Shown: in pieces, positions 1 to 8,040 of the stretch | Numbering within the stretch: the stretch's first letter is position 1 | How the letters are laid out: every line of letters starts with the position of its first letter | NCBI RefSeq assembly: GCF_014235185.1 | Contig: NZ_CP060131.1 | Location: 4,347,501 to 4,411,500 of the forward strand | Origin: Pseudonocardia petroleophila | GTDB lineage: Bacteria > Actinomycetota > Actinomycetes > Mycobacteriales > Pseudonocardiaceae | DNA length: 64,000 nucleotides | Direction: 5' to 3' | Translations under genes and position numbers: made by a program | The notes under the pieces: model-generated | What the model was told of the DNA's origin: nothing | What the model saw: only the letters and a program-made list of their open reading frames with translations | Database searches by the model: none

Positions 1-104
1 GTCCGGTCGCCGGCTCGTCAGCCCTGCCGTCCGCGCGGTCGGAGGGCGGTCCGGACGTCGCCGTCCACGGGCCGGATCGGGCCGCTCCTGAGCCGGTCCG
101 GCCG

Positions 105-120
105 TCAACGTATGTGTTGA
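105..120. promoter_or_regulatory. TCAAC-N6-GTTGA operator, copy 1
   Basis: Perfect inverted repeat TCAAC-GTATGT-GTTGA. It overlaps the TTGAAA (117-122) of the promoter proposed for the monooxygenase gene. The same 5-6-5 palindrome recurs at 3033-3048 and 3076-3091. Symmetry and spacing fit a TetR-type repressor; the TetR gene at 7383 is the obvious candidate, which is inference. Confidence 0.75.
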
Positions 121-145
121 AACCCTGGTCCGAGCCCAGTACGGT
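117..145 (+). promoter_or_regulatory. Promoter of the Baeyer-Villiger monooxygenase gene
   Basis: TTGAAA at 117-122 and TACGGT at 140-145 are separated by 17 bp. The GTG at 153 lies 7 nt after the -10 hexamer, so the transcript is probably leaderless. The -35 lies inside operator copy 1. Confidence 0.55.
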
Positions 146-152
146 CCCTCCT

Positions 153-1727
153 GTGACGCGTGACGTGGACGTTCTGGTCATCGGGGCGGGGTTCGCCGGG
201 CTGCGGACCCTGCACACGATGCGGGGGATGGGCCGCACCGTCGCCGTGCTCGAGGCGGGCGACGGGATCGGCGGGGTCTGGTACTGGAACCGCTATCCCG
301 GCGCCCGGTGCGACGTCGAGAGCTACGACTACTCCTACGCCTTCTCCGAGGAGCTGCAGCAGGAGTGGCGCTGGAGCGAGCGCTACGCCACGCAGCCGGA
401 GATCCTGCGCTACGTCGAGCACGTCGCCGACCGCTTCGACCTGCGCCGCGACGTGCACCTGGGCCGGCGCATGACCCGCGCCGAGCACGACGGGTCGCGC
501 TGGCGGGTCACCACCGAGACGGGCGAGGAGTGGTCGGGCCGCTGGCTGGTGATGGCCGTCGGCAACCTGTCGACGACGAAGGCCCCGGAGCTCCCGGGTC
601 AGGAGTCCTTCGCCGGCGAGATCCTGCACACCGCGCGGTGGCCGCACGAGGGCCGCGACCTGTCCGGGCAGCGCGTCGGGATCATCGGCACCGGCTCGTC
701 GGGCATGCAGATGACGCCCGTCGTGGCACGCGAGGCCGCGCACCTCACGGTCTTCCAGCGCACCCCGAACTTCTCCGTCCCGGCCGCCAACGCCCCGATC
801 GACGACGCCACCGACGCCGAGGTCAAGGCGACCTACGCCCAGCGCCGCGAGGCCGCCCGCAACTCGCCCAGCGGGCTGGGGTTCGTCCCGAGCAGGCTCT
901 CGGCGCTCGACGCCACCCCCGAGGAGCGCCGGGCCACCTACGAGGCGGCGTGGAAGCGGCTGGGCTTCGGCTTCGTGCTGGCCTACTACGACCTGATCCT
1001 CGACCAGGAGGCCAACGACACGGCAGCCGACTTCATCCGCGAGAAGATCGGTGCGCAGGTCGCGAACGCGGAGACCCGCGAGAAGCTCATGCCGCGCGGG
1101 TTCCCGTTCGGCACCAAGCGCCCGTCGGTCGACAGCGACTACTACCCGACCTTCAACCGCGACGACGTGACCCTCGTCGACGTCCGGACCGACCCGATCG
1201 AGCGCGTGACGCCGACCGGCATCGCGACGAAGAACGGCCACCACGACCTGGACGTGATCGTCCTCGCCACCGGCTTCGACGCCATGACCGGCTCCCTGCT
1301 CCGTCCGGAGATCGTCGGCAGGGACGGGCGGACGCTGCGCGAGCACTGGTCGGCCGGCCCGCGCACCTACCTGGGCCTGTTCGTCTCCGGCTTCCCGAAC
1401 CTCGTGATCATCGCCGGTCCGGGCAGCCCGTCGCTGCTGAGCAACGTGCTGCTCTCGATCGAGCAGCACGTCGACTGGCTGGCCGAGCTGATGGAGCACG
1501 TCGGTGACGGCACGGTGGAGGCGACCCCGGAGGCCGAGGATCGCTGGGTGGCCCACGTCAACGAGCGGGCCGCCGCCACCCTCTACCCCAAGGCGCGCAG
1601 CTACTACATGGGCGACGAGATCGAGGGAAAGCCGCGGGTGTTCATGCCGTACTCCGGTGGGGTGCGCGGCTACCGGCGGATCCTGGAGCAGGTCGTGGCC
1701 GACGGGTACGACGGGCTGAAGCTGTAG
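153..1727 (+). CDS. FAD-dependent Baeyer-Villiger monooxygenase
   Basis: Predicted cytoplasmic flavoprotein of 524 aa that would insert oxygen next to a ketone to form an ester or lactone, using NADPH and O2. The FAD Rossmann motif GAGFAG is near residues 11-16. The stretch GGVWYWNRYPGARCD is typical of cyclohexanone monooxygenases. The family fingerprint FxGxxxHxxxWP is present as FAGEILHTARWP near 153-164, followed by the NADPH-binding GTGSSG near 179-184. Length matches the family. A longer reading from GTG 114 is open, but that start lies inside the operator; the start at 153 follows a good promoter without a leader. Substrate is unknown; context suggests an alicyclic or terpenoid ketone. 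Confidence 0.9.
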   Translation: MTRDVDVLVIGAGFAGLRTLHTMRGMGRTVAVLEAGDGIGGVWYWNRYPGARCDVESYDYSYAFSEELQQEWRWSERYATQPEILRYVEHVADRFDLRRDVHLGRRMTRAEHDGSRWRVTTETGEEWSGRWLVMAVGNLSTTKAPELPGQESFAGEILHTARWPHEGRDLSGQRVGIIGTGSSGMQMTPVVAREAAHLTVFQRTPNFSVPAANAPIDDATDAEVKATYAQRREAARNSPSGLGFVPSRLSALDATPEERRATYEAAWKRLGFGFVLAYYDLILDQEANDTAADFIREKIGAQVANAETREKLMPRGFPFGTKRPSVDSDYYPTFNRDDVTLVDVRTDPIERVTPTGIATKNGHHDLDVIVLATGFDAMTGSLLRPEIVGRDGRTLREHWSAGPRTYLGLFVSGFPNLVIIAGPGSPSLLSNVLLSIEQHVDWLAELMEHVGDGTVEATPEAEDRWVAHVNERAAATLYPKARSYYMGDEIEGKPRVFMPYSGGVRGYRRILEQVVADGYDGLKL

Positions 1728-1731
1728 TCCG

Positions 1732-1762
1732 GGTGCGCGGGGACCCGGGGGCCCCGCGCACC
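1732..1762. terminator. Bidirectional hairpin between convergent genes
   Basis: Perfect 11-bp stem GGTGCGCGGGG / CCCCGCGCACC around a 9-nt loop, placed between the convergent stops at 1727 and 1765. There is no T-tract, as is usual in high-GC actinobacteria. Confidence 0.6.
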
Positions 1763-1764
1763 GG

Positions 1765-2955
1765 TCACGTCATCGACCCGGCGTTCCTGGCCTCCTGCTC
1801 CGCCTTGTGCTGCGCGGTGAACGCGTTGATCGCCTCCCACTGCTTGGCGGCGAGCGGGTCGCGGACGCTGCGGGTCCACGCCTCGTTGGCCAGCAGCCGC
1901 TTGGTCGTCCGCTTGAACACGGGCATCACCTCGTTGGCGAACAGGTGGTAGTGGTGCTGGGTCTCCTCCCACGGCGCCCAGTTGTGCGCGAACATCAGGT
2001 AGGCCCCGAACCCGCCCTGGCTCTGCTCCTCGAGCCGCTCGATCTGCTGGATCGCGTCGGCGGGGGTGCCGATGATGCCCATGCCCGACTCGATGACGAA
2101 GTCGATGCGCTCCCGGGTGTTCTCGCCCAGCACGCCGAGCTGGGGTGCGGCGGCGGTGTGCTGGAGGTAGTCGAACCAGGCGTCGATGCCGTGGGCGACG
2201 TCCCTGATCGCCTGGTCCTTGGTGTCGGCGATGTGCATCGGACCGACGAGCCGCCAGCCGTCGCGGCTGACGTCCTGGCCGAACTCCTTCGCCCGCTCCT
2301 CGACGACCGACCAGTGCATGCCGAGGGCGTCGAAGCCCTCCTGGCTCATGGTGGCACCGATGGAGATCATCCCGAGGCCGTGCTTGCCGACCAGGCGCGG
2401 CCCGGACGGCGAGACGATCGCGGCGGTGGCGATCTCCGGGTGCGGGTCGGAGTAGGCGTCCAACTGCAGCCGGGCCTCGACGAGCTTGTAGCGGCCGGTG
2501 TCGATGGAGATCGGCTCGTCGCTGCGCAGCAGGTGCATGAGGACGTCGACGTCGGTCTCCAGCGCCTTGCGGGCCTCCGCGGGGTCGAGGCCGAGCATGA
2601 TCGCGTCGGTGGCCAGCGCGCCAGGGCCGACGCCCATCATGGCGCGGCCGCGGGTGAGGTGGTCGAGCAGGATCAGGCGGTCGGCCACCAGGAACGGGTT
2701 GTGGTACGGCAGCGACAGGACGCCCGCGCCGAGCTTGATGTGCTTCGTGACCTGGGCGACGTGCGCGATGAACATCAGCGGGTCGCCGATCGGCTCGACG
2801 CCGCAGGAGTGGTGCTCGCCGAACCAGGCCTCGTCGAAGCCCATGCGGTCGAGCAGTTGCACGAGCTCGACGTCGCGCTGCAGGGAATAGGTCGGGTTCT
2901 GGCCGACGGGGACGTGGTGCGGGGGCAGGAAGATGCCGAAGCGCATGCGGGCCAC
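1765..2955 (-). CDS. LLM-class flavin-dependent monooxygenase, LimB-like
   Basis: Luciferase-like monooxygenase of 396 aa using reduced flavin. It has the GEHH motif early and a conserved block LPYHNPFLVADRLILLDHLT followed by RGRAMMGVGPGALATDAIML, which I associate with limonene 1,2-monooxygenase (LimB) type enzymes and close luciferase relatives. The GTG at 2955 has an AGGAG 5 nt upstream; the internal ATG at 2946 and a longer reading to 3036 are less well supported. It is divergent from the acyl-CoA operon and shares operator sites with it. It probably hydroxylates or epoxidises a cyclic substrate of the pathway; substrate assignment is inference. Confidence 0.82.
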   Translation of the reverse strand: MARMRFGIFLPPHHVPVGQNPTYSLQRDVELVQLLDRMGFDEAWFGEHHSCGVEPIGDPLMFIAHVAQVTKHIKLGAGVLSLPYHNPFLVADRLILLDHLTRGRAMMGVGPGALATDAIMLGLDPAEARKALETDVDVLMHLLRSDEPISIDTGRYKLVEARLQLDAYSDPHPEIATAAIVSPSGPRLVGKHGLGMISIGATMSQEGFDALGMHWSVVEERAKEFGQDVSRDGWRLVGPMHIADTKDQAIRDVAHGIDAWFDYLQHTAAAPQLGVLGENTRERIDFVIESGMGIIGTPADAIQQIERLEEQSQGGFGAYLMFAHNWAPWEETQHHYHLFANEVMPVFKRTTKRLLANEAWTRSVRDPLAAKQWEAINAFTAQHKAEQEARNAGSMT

Positions 2956-3007
2956 GAGGACTCCTCGAGTGGACTCGACGCCCGGCGGACAGCGGACGCC
3001 GCCTGTG

Positions 3008-3036
3008 ATGGTCGCCACTGGCAGGGTCGGTGTCAA
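3008..3036 (-). promoter_or_regulatory. Promoter of the LimB-like gene
   Basis: On the minus strand TTGACA (3036-3031) is followed after 17 bp by GACCAT (3013-3008). The -35 overlaps operator copy 2. The leader to GTG 2955 is about 45 nt and carries AGGAG. Confidence 0.5.
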
Positions 3037-3048
3037 CAGTGGGGTTGA
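3033..3048. promoter_or_regulatory. TCAAC-N6-GTTGA operator, copy 2
   Basis: Perfect inverted repeat TCAAC-AGTGGG-GTTGA overlapping the minus-strand -35 of the LimB-like gene. It lies 43 bp (start to start) from copy 3. Confidence 0.75.
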
Positions 3049-3059
3049 CGAGTCGGGCC

Positions 3060-3088
3060 TTGCGGGCGGCGAACGTCAACGTTAGCGT
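3060..3088 (+). promoter_or_regulatory. Promoter of the acyl-CoA operon
   Basis: TTGCGG (3060-3065), a 17-bp spacer and TAGCGT (3083-3088), with the GTG start 6 nt further at 3095. This predicts a leaderless mRNA. The -10 lies within operator copy 3. Confidence 0.55.
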
Positions 3089-3091
3089 TGA
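3076..3091. promoter_or_regulatory. TCAAC-N6-GTTGA operator, copy 3
   Basis: Perfect inverted repeat TCAAC-GTTAGC-GTTGA covering the -10 hexamer of the operon that starts at 3095. It shares the extended core GTCAACGT with copy 1. Confidence 0.75.
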
Positions 3092-3094
3092 TTC

Positions 3095-3859
3095 GTGCAT
3101 CCCCTGGTCGCACTGATGCGGCGGTTCGCGGTCGACTGGCTCGGCCGGGCCGACCCGTCGGCCTGCGCCGAGATCATGGATCCGGGCTACGCGATCCTCA
3201 TCGGCGGTCACACCCTCGACGGCCGCGACGACGCCTACATCCCCGGCACCCTGGCCCAGCTGCGGCGCTTCCCCGGGCTGCTGCTCTCGGTGCAGGACCT
3301 GTGGACCGACGGGGAGCGCGTCGCGCTGCGCTTCACCGAGCACGGCCCGTCCGAGGCCGACGGCGGGCAGCCCGCGGCCTGGACCGGCATCGGGCTGTTC
3401 GACTGGAACGGCACCCGGCTCACGCGCAACGTCACCGAGGAGGACTACCACTCCCGGCGCCGCCAGCTCGCCGAGCGCGCGAGCGACCCGGTCGAGTCGC
3501 CGGCCCCCGCACCGTGGGCGGCGCAGCCGGAACCGGCCGACCCGGCGGCGGAGAGGTCGGTCCGCGAGTGGCTGGCCGCGGGCGACCTCGCCCCCGCCGT
3601 CCTCGACGACGGCTGGACCGGACGGCCGACCCCGCCGCTGCTCGACGTCACGCGGGTCGAGGTGGGGGAGCTGTTCTCGGCCGGCCCGCGCGTGGCGTTC
3701 CAGGCGGTGCAGCACGGCCGGTACCTCGGCGGGCTGCCCGGGACGCAGGGGCGCGAGGGCCGGGAGGCGAGCATGAGCGTCGTGGGCATGGTGGGTCCGG
3801 ACGGCCGCGGTCGCGTGGTGCGCGACCGGGTCGGCCTGCGCCGGGCGGTGCGCGCGTGA
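3095..3859 (+). CDS. Tandem NTF2/SnoaL-like protein
   Basis: Protein of 254 aa with no clear catalytic signature. The first half (about 1-125) reads like a SnoaL/NTF2-type fold: a DYAILIGG-like strand after the first helices, then the block ending in FDWNGTRLTRNVTEEDY. A Pro/Ala-rich linker (about 135-155) leads to a second, similar half. This fold includes limonene-1,2-epoxide hydrolase, ketosteroid isomerase and dehydratases. It is the first gene of the operon, and its end overlaps the dehydrogenase start by 4 nt. The operon lacks an enoyl-CoA hydratase, so a hydratase or epoxide-hydrolase role is possible but unproven. The leaderless GTG start follows from the promoter at 3060-3088. Confidence 0.65.
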   Translation: MHPLVALMRRFAVDWLGRADPSACAEIMDPGYAILIGGHTLDGRDDAYIPGTLAQLRRFPGLLLSVQDLWTDGERVALRFTEHGPSEADGGQPAAWTGIGLFDWNGTRLTRNVTEEDYHSRRRQLAERASDPVESPAPAPWAAQPEPADPAAERSVREWLAAGDLAPAVLDDGWTGRPTPPLLDVTRVEVGELFSAGPRVAFQAVQHGRYLGGLPGTQGREGREASMSVVGMVGPDGRGRVVRDRVGLRRAVRA

Positions 3860-4701
3860 GCGGGGCCGTGGGGGTCGTCGGGGGCGGCACCATGGGCATC
3901 GGGATCGCCTACGTGTTCGCCACCGCCGGGTTCGCCACCACCGTCGTCGAGCCCGACGCCGGGCGGCGGGCCGGGCTGCGCGGCGACCTGGTGGAGCGGG
4001 CGCGCCGCGGCGTCGAGCGGGGGAAGCTCACGGCCGACCGGGCCGGGGCGCTGGACGGGCTGCTGCACGTCGTCGACGGGGTGGGGGAGCTGGCGAGCGG
4101 GCTCGACGTCGTCGTCGAGACGGTGCCGGAGCAGGCCGCGCTCAAGGCCGAGGTGCTGGCGGCGGTCCAGGAGCGCGTGCCGCGGCTGCTCGCGACCAAC
4201 ACCAGCGCCCTGTCCGTCGACGGGCTGGCGGCCGGCCTCGCCCGCCCCGAGGCGTTCCTCGGCATGCACTTCTTCAACCCCGTGTGGTCGCTGCCGCTCG
4301 TGGAGATCGTGCGGGGCGCGGCCACGTCCGACGCGGCGGTCGCCACCGCCCGGGAACTGTCGGGCGCGATCGGCAAGGAGTCGATCGTGGTCCGCGACGT
4401 GCCCGGCTTCGCGACGAGCCGGCTCGACAACATCGCCGCGTTCGAGGCCATGCGGATGCTCGAGGAGGGCGTCGCCGGCGCGGAGGACATCGACCGCGCC
4501 GCCGTGCTGGCCTACGGCCACCCGATCGGACCGCTGCGGCTGTCCGACGTGGTGGGCCTCGACGTCCGCCTGGACATCGCCCGTCACCTCAGCACCACCT
4601 ACGGCGAGCGCTACGCCCCGCCCGCGATCCTGGAGACACTGGTGGCGCGGGGCGACCTGGGCCGCAAGACCGGGCGCGGGTTCTTCGACTGGGAGGTCTG
4701 A
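3856..4701 (+). CDS. 3-hydroxyacyl-CoA dehydrogenase
   Basis: NAD-dependent enzyme of 281 aa oxidising L-3-hydroxyacyl-CoA to 3-ketoacyl-CoA. The N-terminal dinucleotide motif is GGGTMGIG (near 10-17). The catalytic blocks ATNTSALSV and GMHFFNPVWSLPLVEIV are present, and the C-terminal helical domain ends in DLGRKTGRGFFDW. Length fits the PaaH/FadB2-like single-domain class. GTG 3856 overlaps the previous stop by 4 nt, and its own stop overlaps the next ATG by 1 nt, so translation is probably coupled. Confidence 0.9.
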   Translation: MSGAVGVVGGGTMGIGIAYVFATAGFATTVVEPDAGRRAGLRGDLVERARRGVERGKLTADRAGALDGLLHVVDGVGELASGLDVVVETVPEQAALKAEVLAAVQERVPRLLATNTSALSVDGLAAGLARPEAFLGMHFFNPVWSLPLVEIVRGAATSDAAVATARELSGAIGKESIVVRDVPGFATSRLDNIAAFEAMRMLEEGVAGAEDIDRAAVLAYGHPIGPLRLSDVVGLDVRLDIARHLSTTYGERYAPPAILETLVARGDLGRKTGRGFFDWEV

Positions 4702-5882
4702 TGGCTGTGTCGTCAACCGGTGACGGGATCGTGCGCGACGCGCTGCTCACCGAGACCGAGGAACGCCGAGCGCTGCGCGAGGCCGTCGGCAAGCTCGTCG
4801 GGAGCTTCGGGCGCGAGTACTTCCAGGAGGTCACGCGCGCCGGTGAGAAGCCCGACGCGCTGTGGTCGGAGATGGGGAGGGCCGGGTTCCTCGGCGTCGC
4901 CATCCCCGAGGAGCACGGCGGCGGCGGGGGCGGGCTGGAGGACCTCGCGCTCGTCATCGAGGAGACGGCGGCGCAGGGCTGCCCGATGTTCATGCTGGTG
5001 ATCTCGCCGGCCATCGCGGGCTCGCTGCTGGTGGCCCACGGGTCCCCGGCGCAGCAGGCGCAGTGGCTGCCCGGCATCGCCGACGGCACGAAGAAGGTCT
5101 GCTTCGCGATCACCGAGCCCGACGCGGGCACGAACACCCACAACATCACCACCACCGCGCACCGCGCCGACGACGGTGGCTGGCGGCTGCGGGGCCAGAA
5201 GTACTGGACGTCCGGGATCGACGAGGCCGACGCCGTGCTCGTCGTCGCCCGGGACGCCGACAGCGGCAGGCCGTCGCTGTTCCTGATCCCGACCGACGCC
5301 CCCGGCCTGACCTGGCAGAAGATCGACTCCGCGCTGCAGATCCCGGAGAACCAGTACACGACGTTCTACGACGACGTGCCCGTCCCCGCCGACGGCATCG
5401 TCGGCGCGGAGGGGGCGGGACTCAAGGCGATGTTCGCCGGGCTCAACCCCGAGCGCGTCACGGCGGCGGCGCAGGCCAACGGCATCGCCCGCTACGCGCT
5501 CAAGCGCGGGGCGCGCTACGCCAGCGAGCGCACCGTCTGGTCGACGCCGATCGGCGCGCACCAGGGCATCTCCCACCCGCTGGCCAAGGCCTACATCGAG
5601 GTGCAGCTCTCCCGCCTGATGACCCAGCACGCCGCGCAGCTCGCCGACGCGGGCGCCGAGGCGGGGGAGGCGGCCAACATCGCCAAGTACTCCGCGGGCG
5701 AGGCGGCCGTCGCCGCGCTCGACCACGCCATCCAGATCCACGGCGGCAACGGCCTGTCCCACGAGTACGGGCTGTCCGACCTGTGGTTCACCGCGCGGAT
5801 GTTCCGCACCGCGCCGGTGAGCAAGGAGATGGTGCTCAACCACGTCGCCCAGCACAGCCTGGGCCTGCCGAAGAGCTACTGA
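4701..5882 (+). CDS. Acyl-CoA dehydrogenase
   Basis: FAD enzyme of 393 aa for alpha,beta-dehydrogenation of an acyl-CoA. Recognisable blocks are CFAITEPDAGTN (flavin and substrate binding), KYWTSGIDEADAVLVVARD, and IQIHGGNGLSHEYGLSDLWF near the C-terminus. The Glu in HEYG is at the position of the catalytic base of medium-chain enzymes, judged by eye. The start overlaps the dehydrogenase stop by one base. It feeds the 3-hydroxyacyl-CoA dehydrogenase once a hydratase has acted; no hydratase gene of the crotonase type is in the cluster. Confidence 0.9.
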   Translation: MAVSSTGDGIVRDALLTETEERRALREAVGKLVGSFGREYFQEVTRAGEKPDALWSEMGRAGFLGVAIPEEHGGGGGGLEDLALVIEETAAQGCPMFMLVISPAIAGSLLVAHGSPAQQAQWLPGIADGTKKVCFAITEPDAGTNTHNITTTAHRADDGGWRLRGQKYWTSGIDEADAVLVVARDADSGRPSLFLIPTDAPGLTWQKIDSALQIPENQYTTFYDDVPVPADGIVGAEGAGLKAMFAGLNPERVTAAAQANGIARYALKRGARYASERTVWSTPIGAHQGISHPLAKAYIEVQLSRLMTQHAAQLADAGAEAGEAANIAKYSAGEAAVAALDHAIQIHGGNGLSHEYGLSDLWFTARMFRTAPVSKEMVLNHVAQHSLGLPKSY

Positions 5883-5883
5883 C

Positions 5884-7353
5884 ATGACGCTCGGCGCCCT
5901 CCTCTCCTCACTGGCCTCGGACCGGCCGGCGATCACCTGCAACGGCCGGACGATCACCTTCGCCGAGCTCGACGCCCGTGCCTCGCAGGTCGCGCACGCC
6001 CTGGTCCGCGACGGCGTGCGGCCCGGTGACCGCGTCGCGGTGCTGACCCGCAACCGCACCGAGTGGTTCGAGCTGCTGTTCGGGGCGGCGCGGGCCGGGG
6101 CGGTGCTGGTCGGGCTGAACTGGCGGCTGGCCCCGCCCGAGATCGCGGCGATCGCCGCCGACGCGGCGCCCGCGCTGGTGCTGGCGGGTTCCGCGGAACG
6201 CGCCCTGCTGCCGTCCGGGTTCCGGGTGGTCGACCTCGACTCCGACCACGAGGCCTGGATCGCCGGGCTGCCCACCACCCCGCCCGCCGTGCCGGTCGCC
6301 GCCGACGACGTCGTGCTGCAGCTCTACAGCTCCGGCACCACCGGCCTGCCCAAGGGCGCCCGGCTCACCCACGCCAACCTGCTGTTCACCCCGCGGATGG
6401 GGGCGACGGCGTACGGGATGTCGGCGGCGAGCGTGAACCTGCTGGCCTCGCCGCTGTTCCACATCGGCGGCACCGGCTACGGGCTCACCACGCTGGGGCT
6501 CGGCGGCCACACGATCCTGATGTCGGAGGTCGTGCCGTCCGCGATCGCCGCCGCGATCGAGGAGCACGGCGTCACGCACGCGTTCTTCGTGCCCGCGGTG
6601 GTGCAGATGCTGCTCGATGCGCCTCCCGGGCCCGACCTGTCGTCGCTGCAGGTCATCGCCTACGGCGGCGCGCCGATGACCGAGGCCCTGCTGAAACGGG
6701 CGATCGGGGTGCTCGGGTGCGCGTTCCTCGGCGTCTACGGGATGACGGAGACGGCGGGCAGCGTCACCGCGCTGGCGCCCGCCGACCACGACCGCCCCGA
6801 GCTGCTGCGGTCCGTCGGCCGGGCCCTGCCGTGGCACGAGGTGGCGGTGTTCGACCCGGTCACCGGGGACCCGTCGCCCGTGGGGGAGGTGGGGGAGATC
6901 CGGGTGCGGTCGGGGCAGAACACCGTCGGCTACTGGAACCGCCCGGCCGAGACCGCCGCCACCCTGACCGCCGACGGCTGGCTGTGCACCGGCGACGCCG
7001 CCTACGCCGACGCCGACGGCTACCTGTTCCTGCACGACCGGATCAAGGACATGATCATCTCGGGCGGGGAGAACATCTACCCCGCCGAGGTGGAGAACGC
7101 GGTCGCCGGCGCGCCCGGCGTGGCCGACGTCGCCGTGATCGGGGTGCCGAGCGAGCGGTGGGGGGAGACGGTGAAGGCGGTGGTCGTCCCCGCCGACGGC
7201 GCCACCCCGACGGCGGAGGACGTCATCGCCTACGCCCGCACCCGGCTGGCCCGCTACAAGTGCCCCACCAGCGTCGACTTCGTCGACGCCCTGCCCCGCA
7301 ACGCCAGCGGCAAGATCCTCAAGAGGACCCTGCGCGCCCCCTACTGGCCCTGA
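5884..7353 (+). CDS. Acyl-CoA ligase (AMP-binding)
   Basis: Adenylate-forming enzyme of 489 aa that would activate a carboxylic acid to its CoA thioester with ATP. The P-loop-like motif SSGTTGLPKGA is near 148-158, GVYGMTETAG lies mid-protein, followed by TGD and the hinge region DRIKDMIISGGENIYPAEVE. The catalytic lysine is in NASGKILKRTLR at the C-terminus. Length suits the short/medium or aromatic acyl-CoA synthetase class. It starts 2 nt after the acyl-CoA dehydrogenase stop. It probably activates the acid formed after ring opening. Confidence 0.9.
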   Translation: MTLGALLSSLASDRPAITCNGRTITFAELDARASQVAHALVRDGVRPGDRVAVLTRNRTEWFELLFGAARAGAVLVGLNWRLAPPEIAAIAADAAPALVLAGSAERALLPSGFRVVDLDSDHEAWIAGLPTTPPAVPVAADDVVLQLYSSGTTGLPKGARLTHANLLFTPRMGATAYGMSAASVNLLASPLFHIGGTGYGLTTLGLGGHTILMSEVVPSAIAAAIEEHGVTHAFFVPAVVQMLLDAPPGPDLSSLQVIAYGGAPMTEALLKRAIGVLGCAFLGVYGMTETAGSVTALAPADHDRPELLRSVGRALPWHEVAVFDPVTGDPSPVGEVGEIRVRSGQNTVGYWNRPAETAATLTADGWLCTGDAAYADADGYLFLHDRIKDMIISGGENIYPAEVENAVAGAPGVADVAVIGVPSERWGETVKAVVVPADGATPTAEDVIAYARTRLARYKCPTSVDFVDALPRNASGKILKRTLRAPYWP

Positions 7354-7382
7354 ACACCGGCTCCGCACGCCATACTGCGCGG

Positions 7383-8030
7383 ATGACCAGCGGCATCGGC
7401 AGGCGGCGCGCGGCGGCCCGGGACGAGGGCGGCGCCGCCTACCGGGAGCGCCGGACGGAGATCGTCGCGGCGGCGGCGGCGATGTTCAAGCGCAACGGGT
7501 ACCGCGGCACCAAGCTCGCCGACGTGGCCGAGGCGATGGGGCTGGACCGGGCCTCCCTCTACTACTACGTCGGCAGCAAGGAGGAGCTCTTCCAGGACGT
7601 CGTGGGCGGCGCGGTGGAGGCCAACGCCGACGCCGCGGAACGCATCCTCGCCGGTCCGGGGACGGCGCCGGAGAAGCTGCGGGCCCTGATCGTCGGCCTG
7701 ATGGTCAGCTACGCGGAGGCCTATCCCTTCCTCTACGTCTACATCCAGGAGAACCTCGGGCCCGGCACCCGCGACCGGTCGGCGTGGGCGCGGGAGATGG
7801 CGCGGCACAACAAGCGCTACGAGAACGCCGTGGTCGCGATGGTGCAGGCGGGCGTCGACGAGGGGAGCCTCGCCGTCGGCACGCAGCCGTGGGTGGTGGC
7901 GTTCGGGGTGATCGGGATGGTCGCCTGGTCCAACCGCTGGTTCGACCCCAACGAGAGCACCGTGTCCGCCGCCGAGATCGGCTCCGCCTACGCCGACACG
8001 CTGCTCAACGGCCTGATCACGCGCGGGTAG
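7383..8030 (+). CDS. TetR-family transcriptional regulator
   Basis: Protein of 215 aa. An N-terminal helix-turn-helix spans about 22-66 (RRTEIVAAAAAMFKRNGYRG, then TKLADVAEAMGLDRASLYYY), a classic TetR DNA-binding domain, followed by an all-helical ligand domain. It is the last regulator in the operon that starts at 3095, so it is probably autoregulatory. It is my candidate for binding the three TCAAC-N6-GTTGA sites. The ligand is probably a CoA thioester or a pathway intermediate. A weak -10-like CATACT lies 6 nt before the ATG, so internal transcription is possible. Confidence 0.88.
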   Translation: MTSGIGRRRAAARDEGGAAYRERRTEIVAAAAAMFKRNGYRGTKLADVAEAMGLDRASLYYYVGSKEELFQDVVGGAVEANADAAERILAGPGTAPEKLRALIVGLMVSYAEAYPFLYVYIQENLGPGTRDRSAWAREMARHNKRYENAVVAMVQAGVDEGSLAVGTQPWVVAFGVIGMVAWSNRWFDPNESTVSAAEIGSAYADTLLNGLITRG

Positions 8031-8040
8031 GGTGCCGCTC

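Noticed and set aside
114-152. Longer start of the Baeyer-Villiger gene at GTG 114
   Set aside because: It lies within the operator and upstream of the predicted transcription start at about 153.
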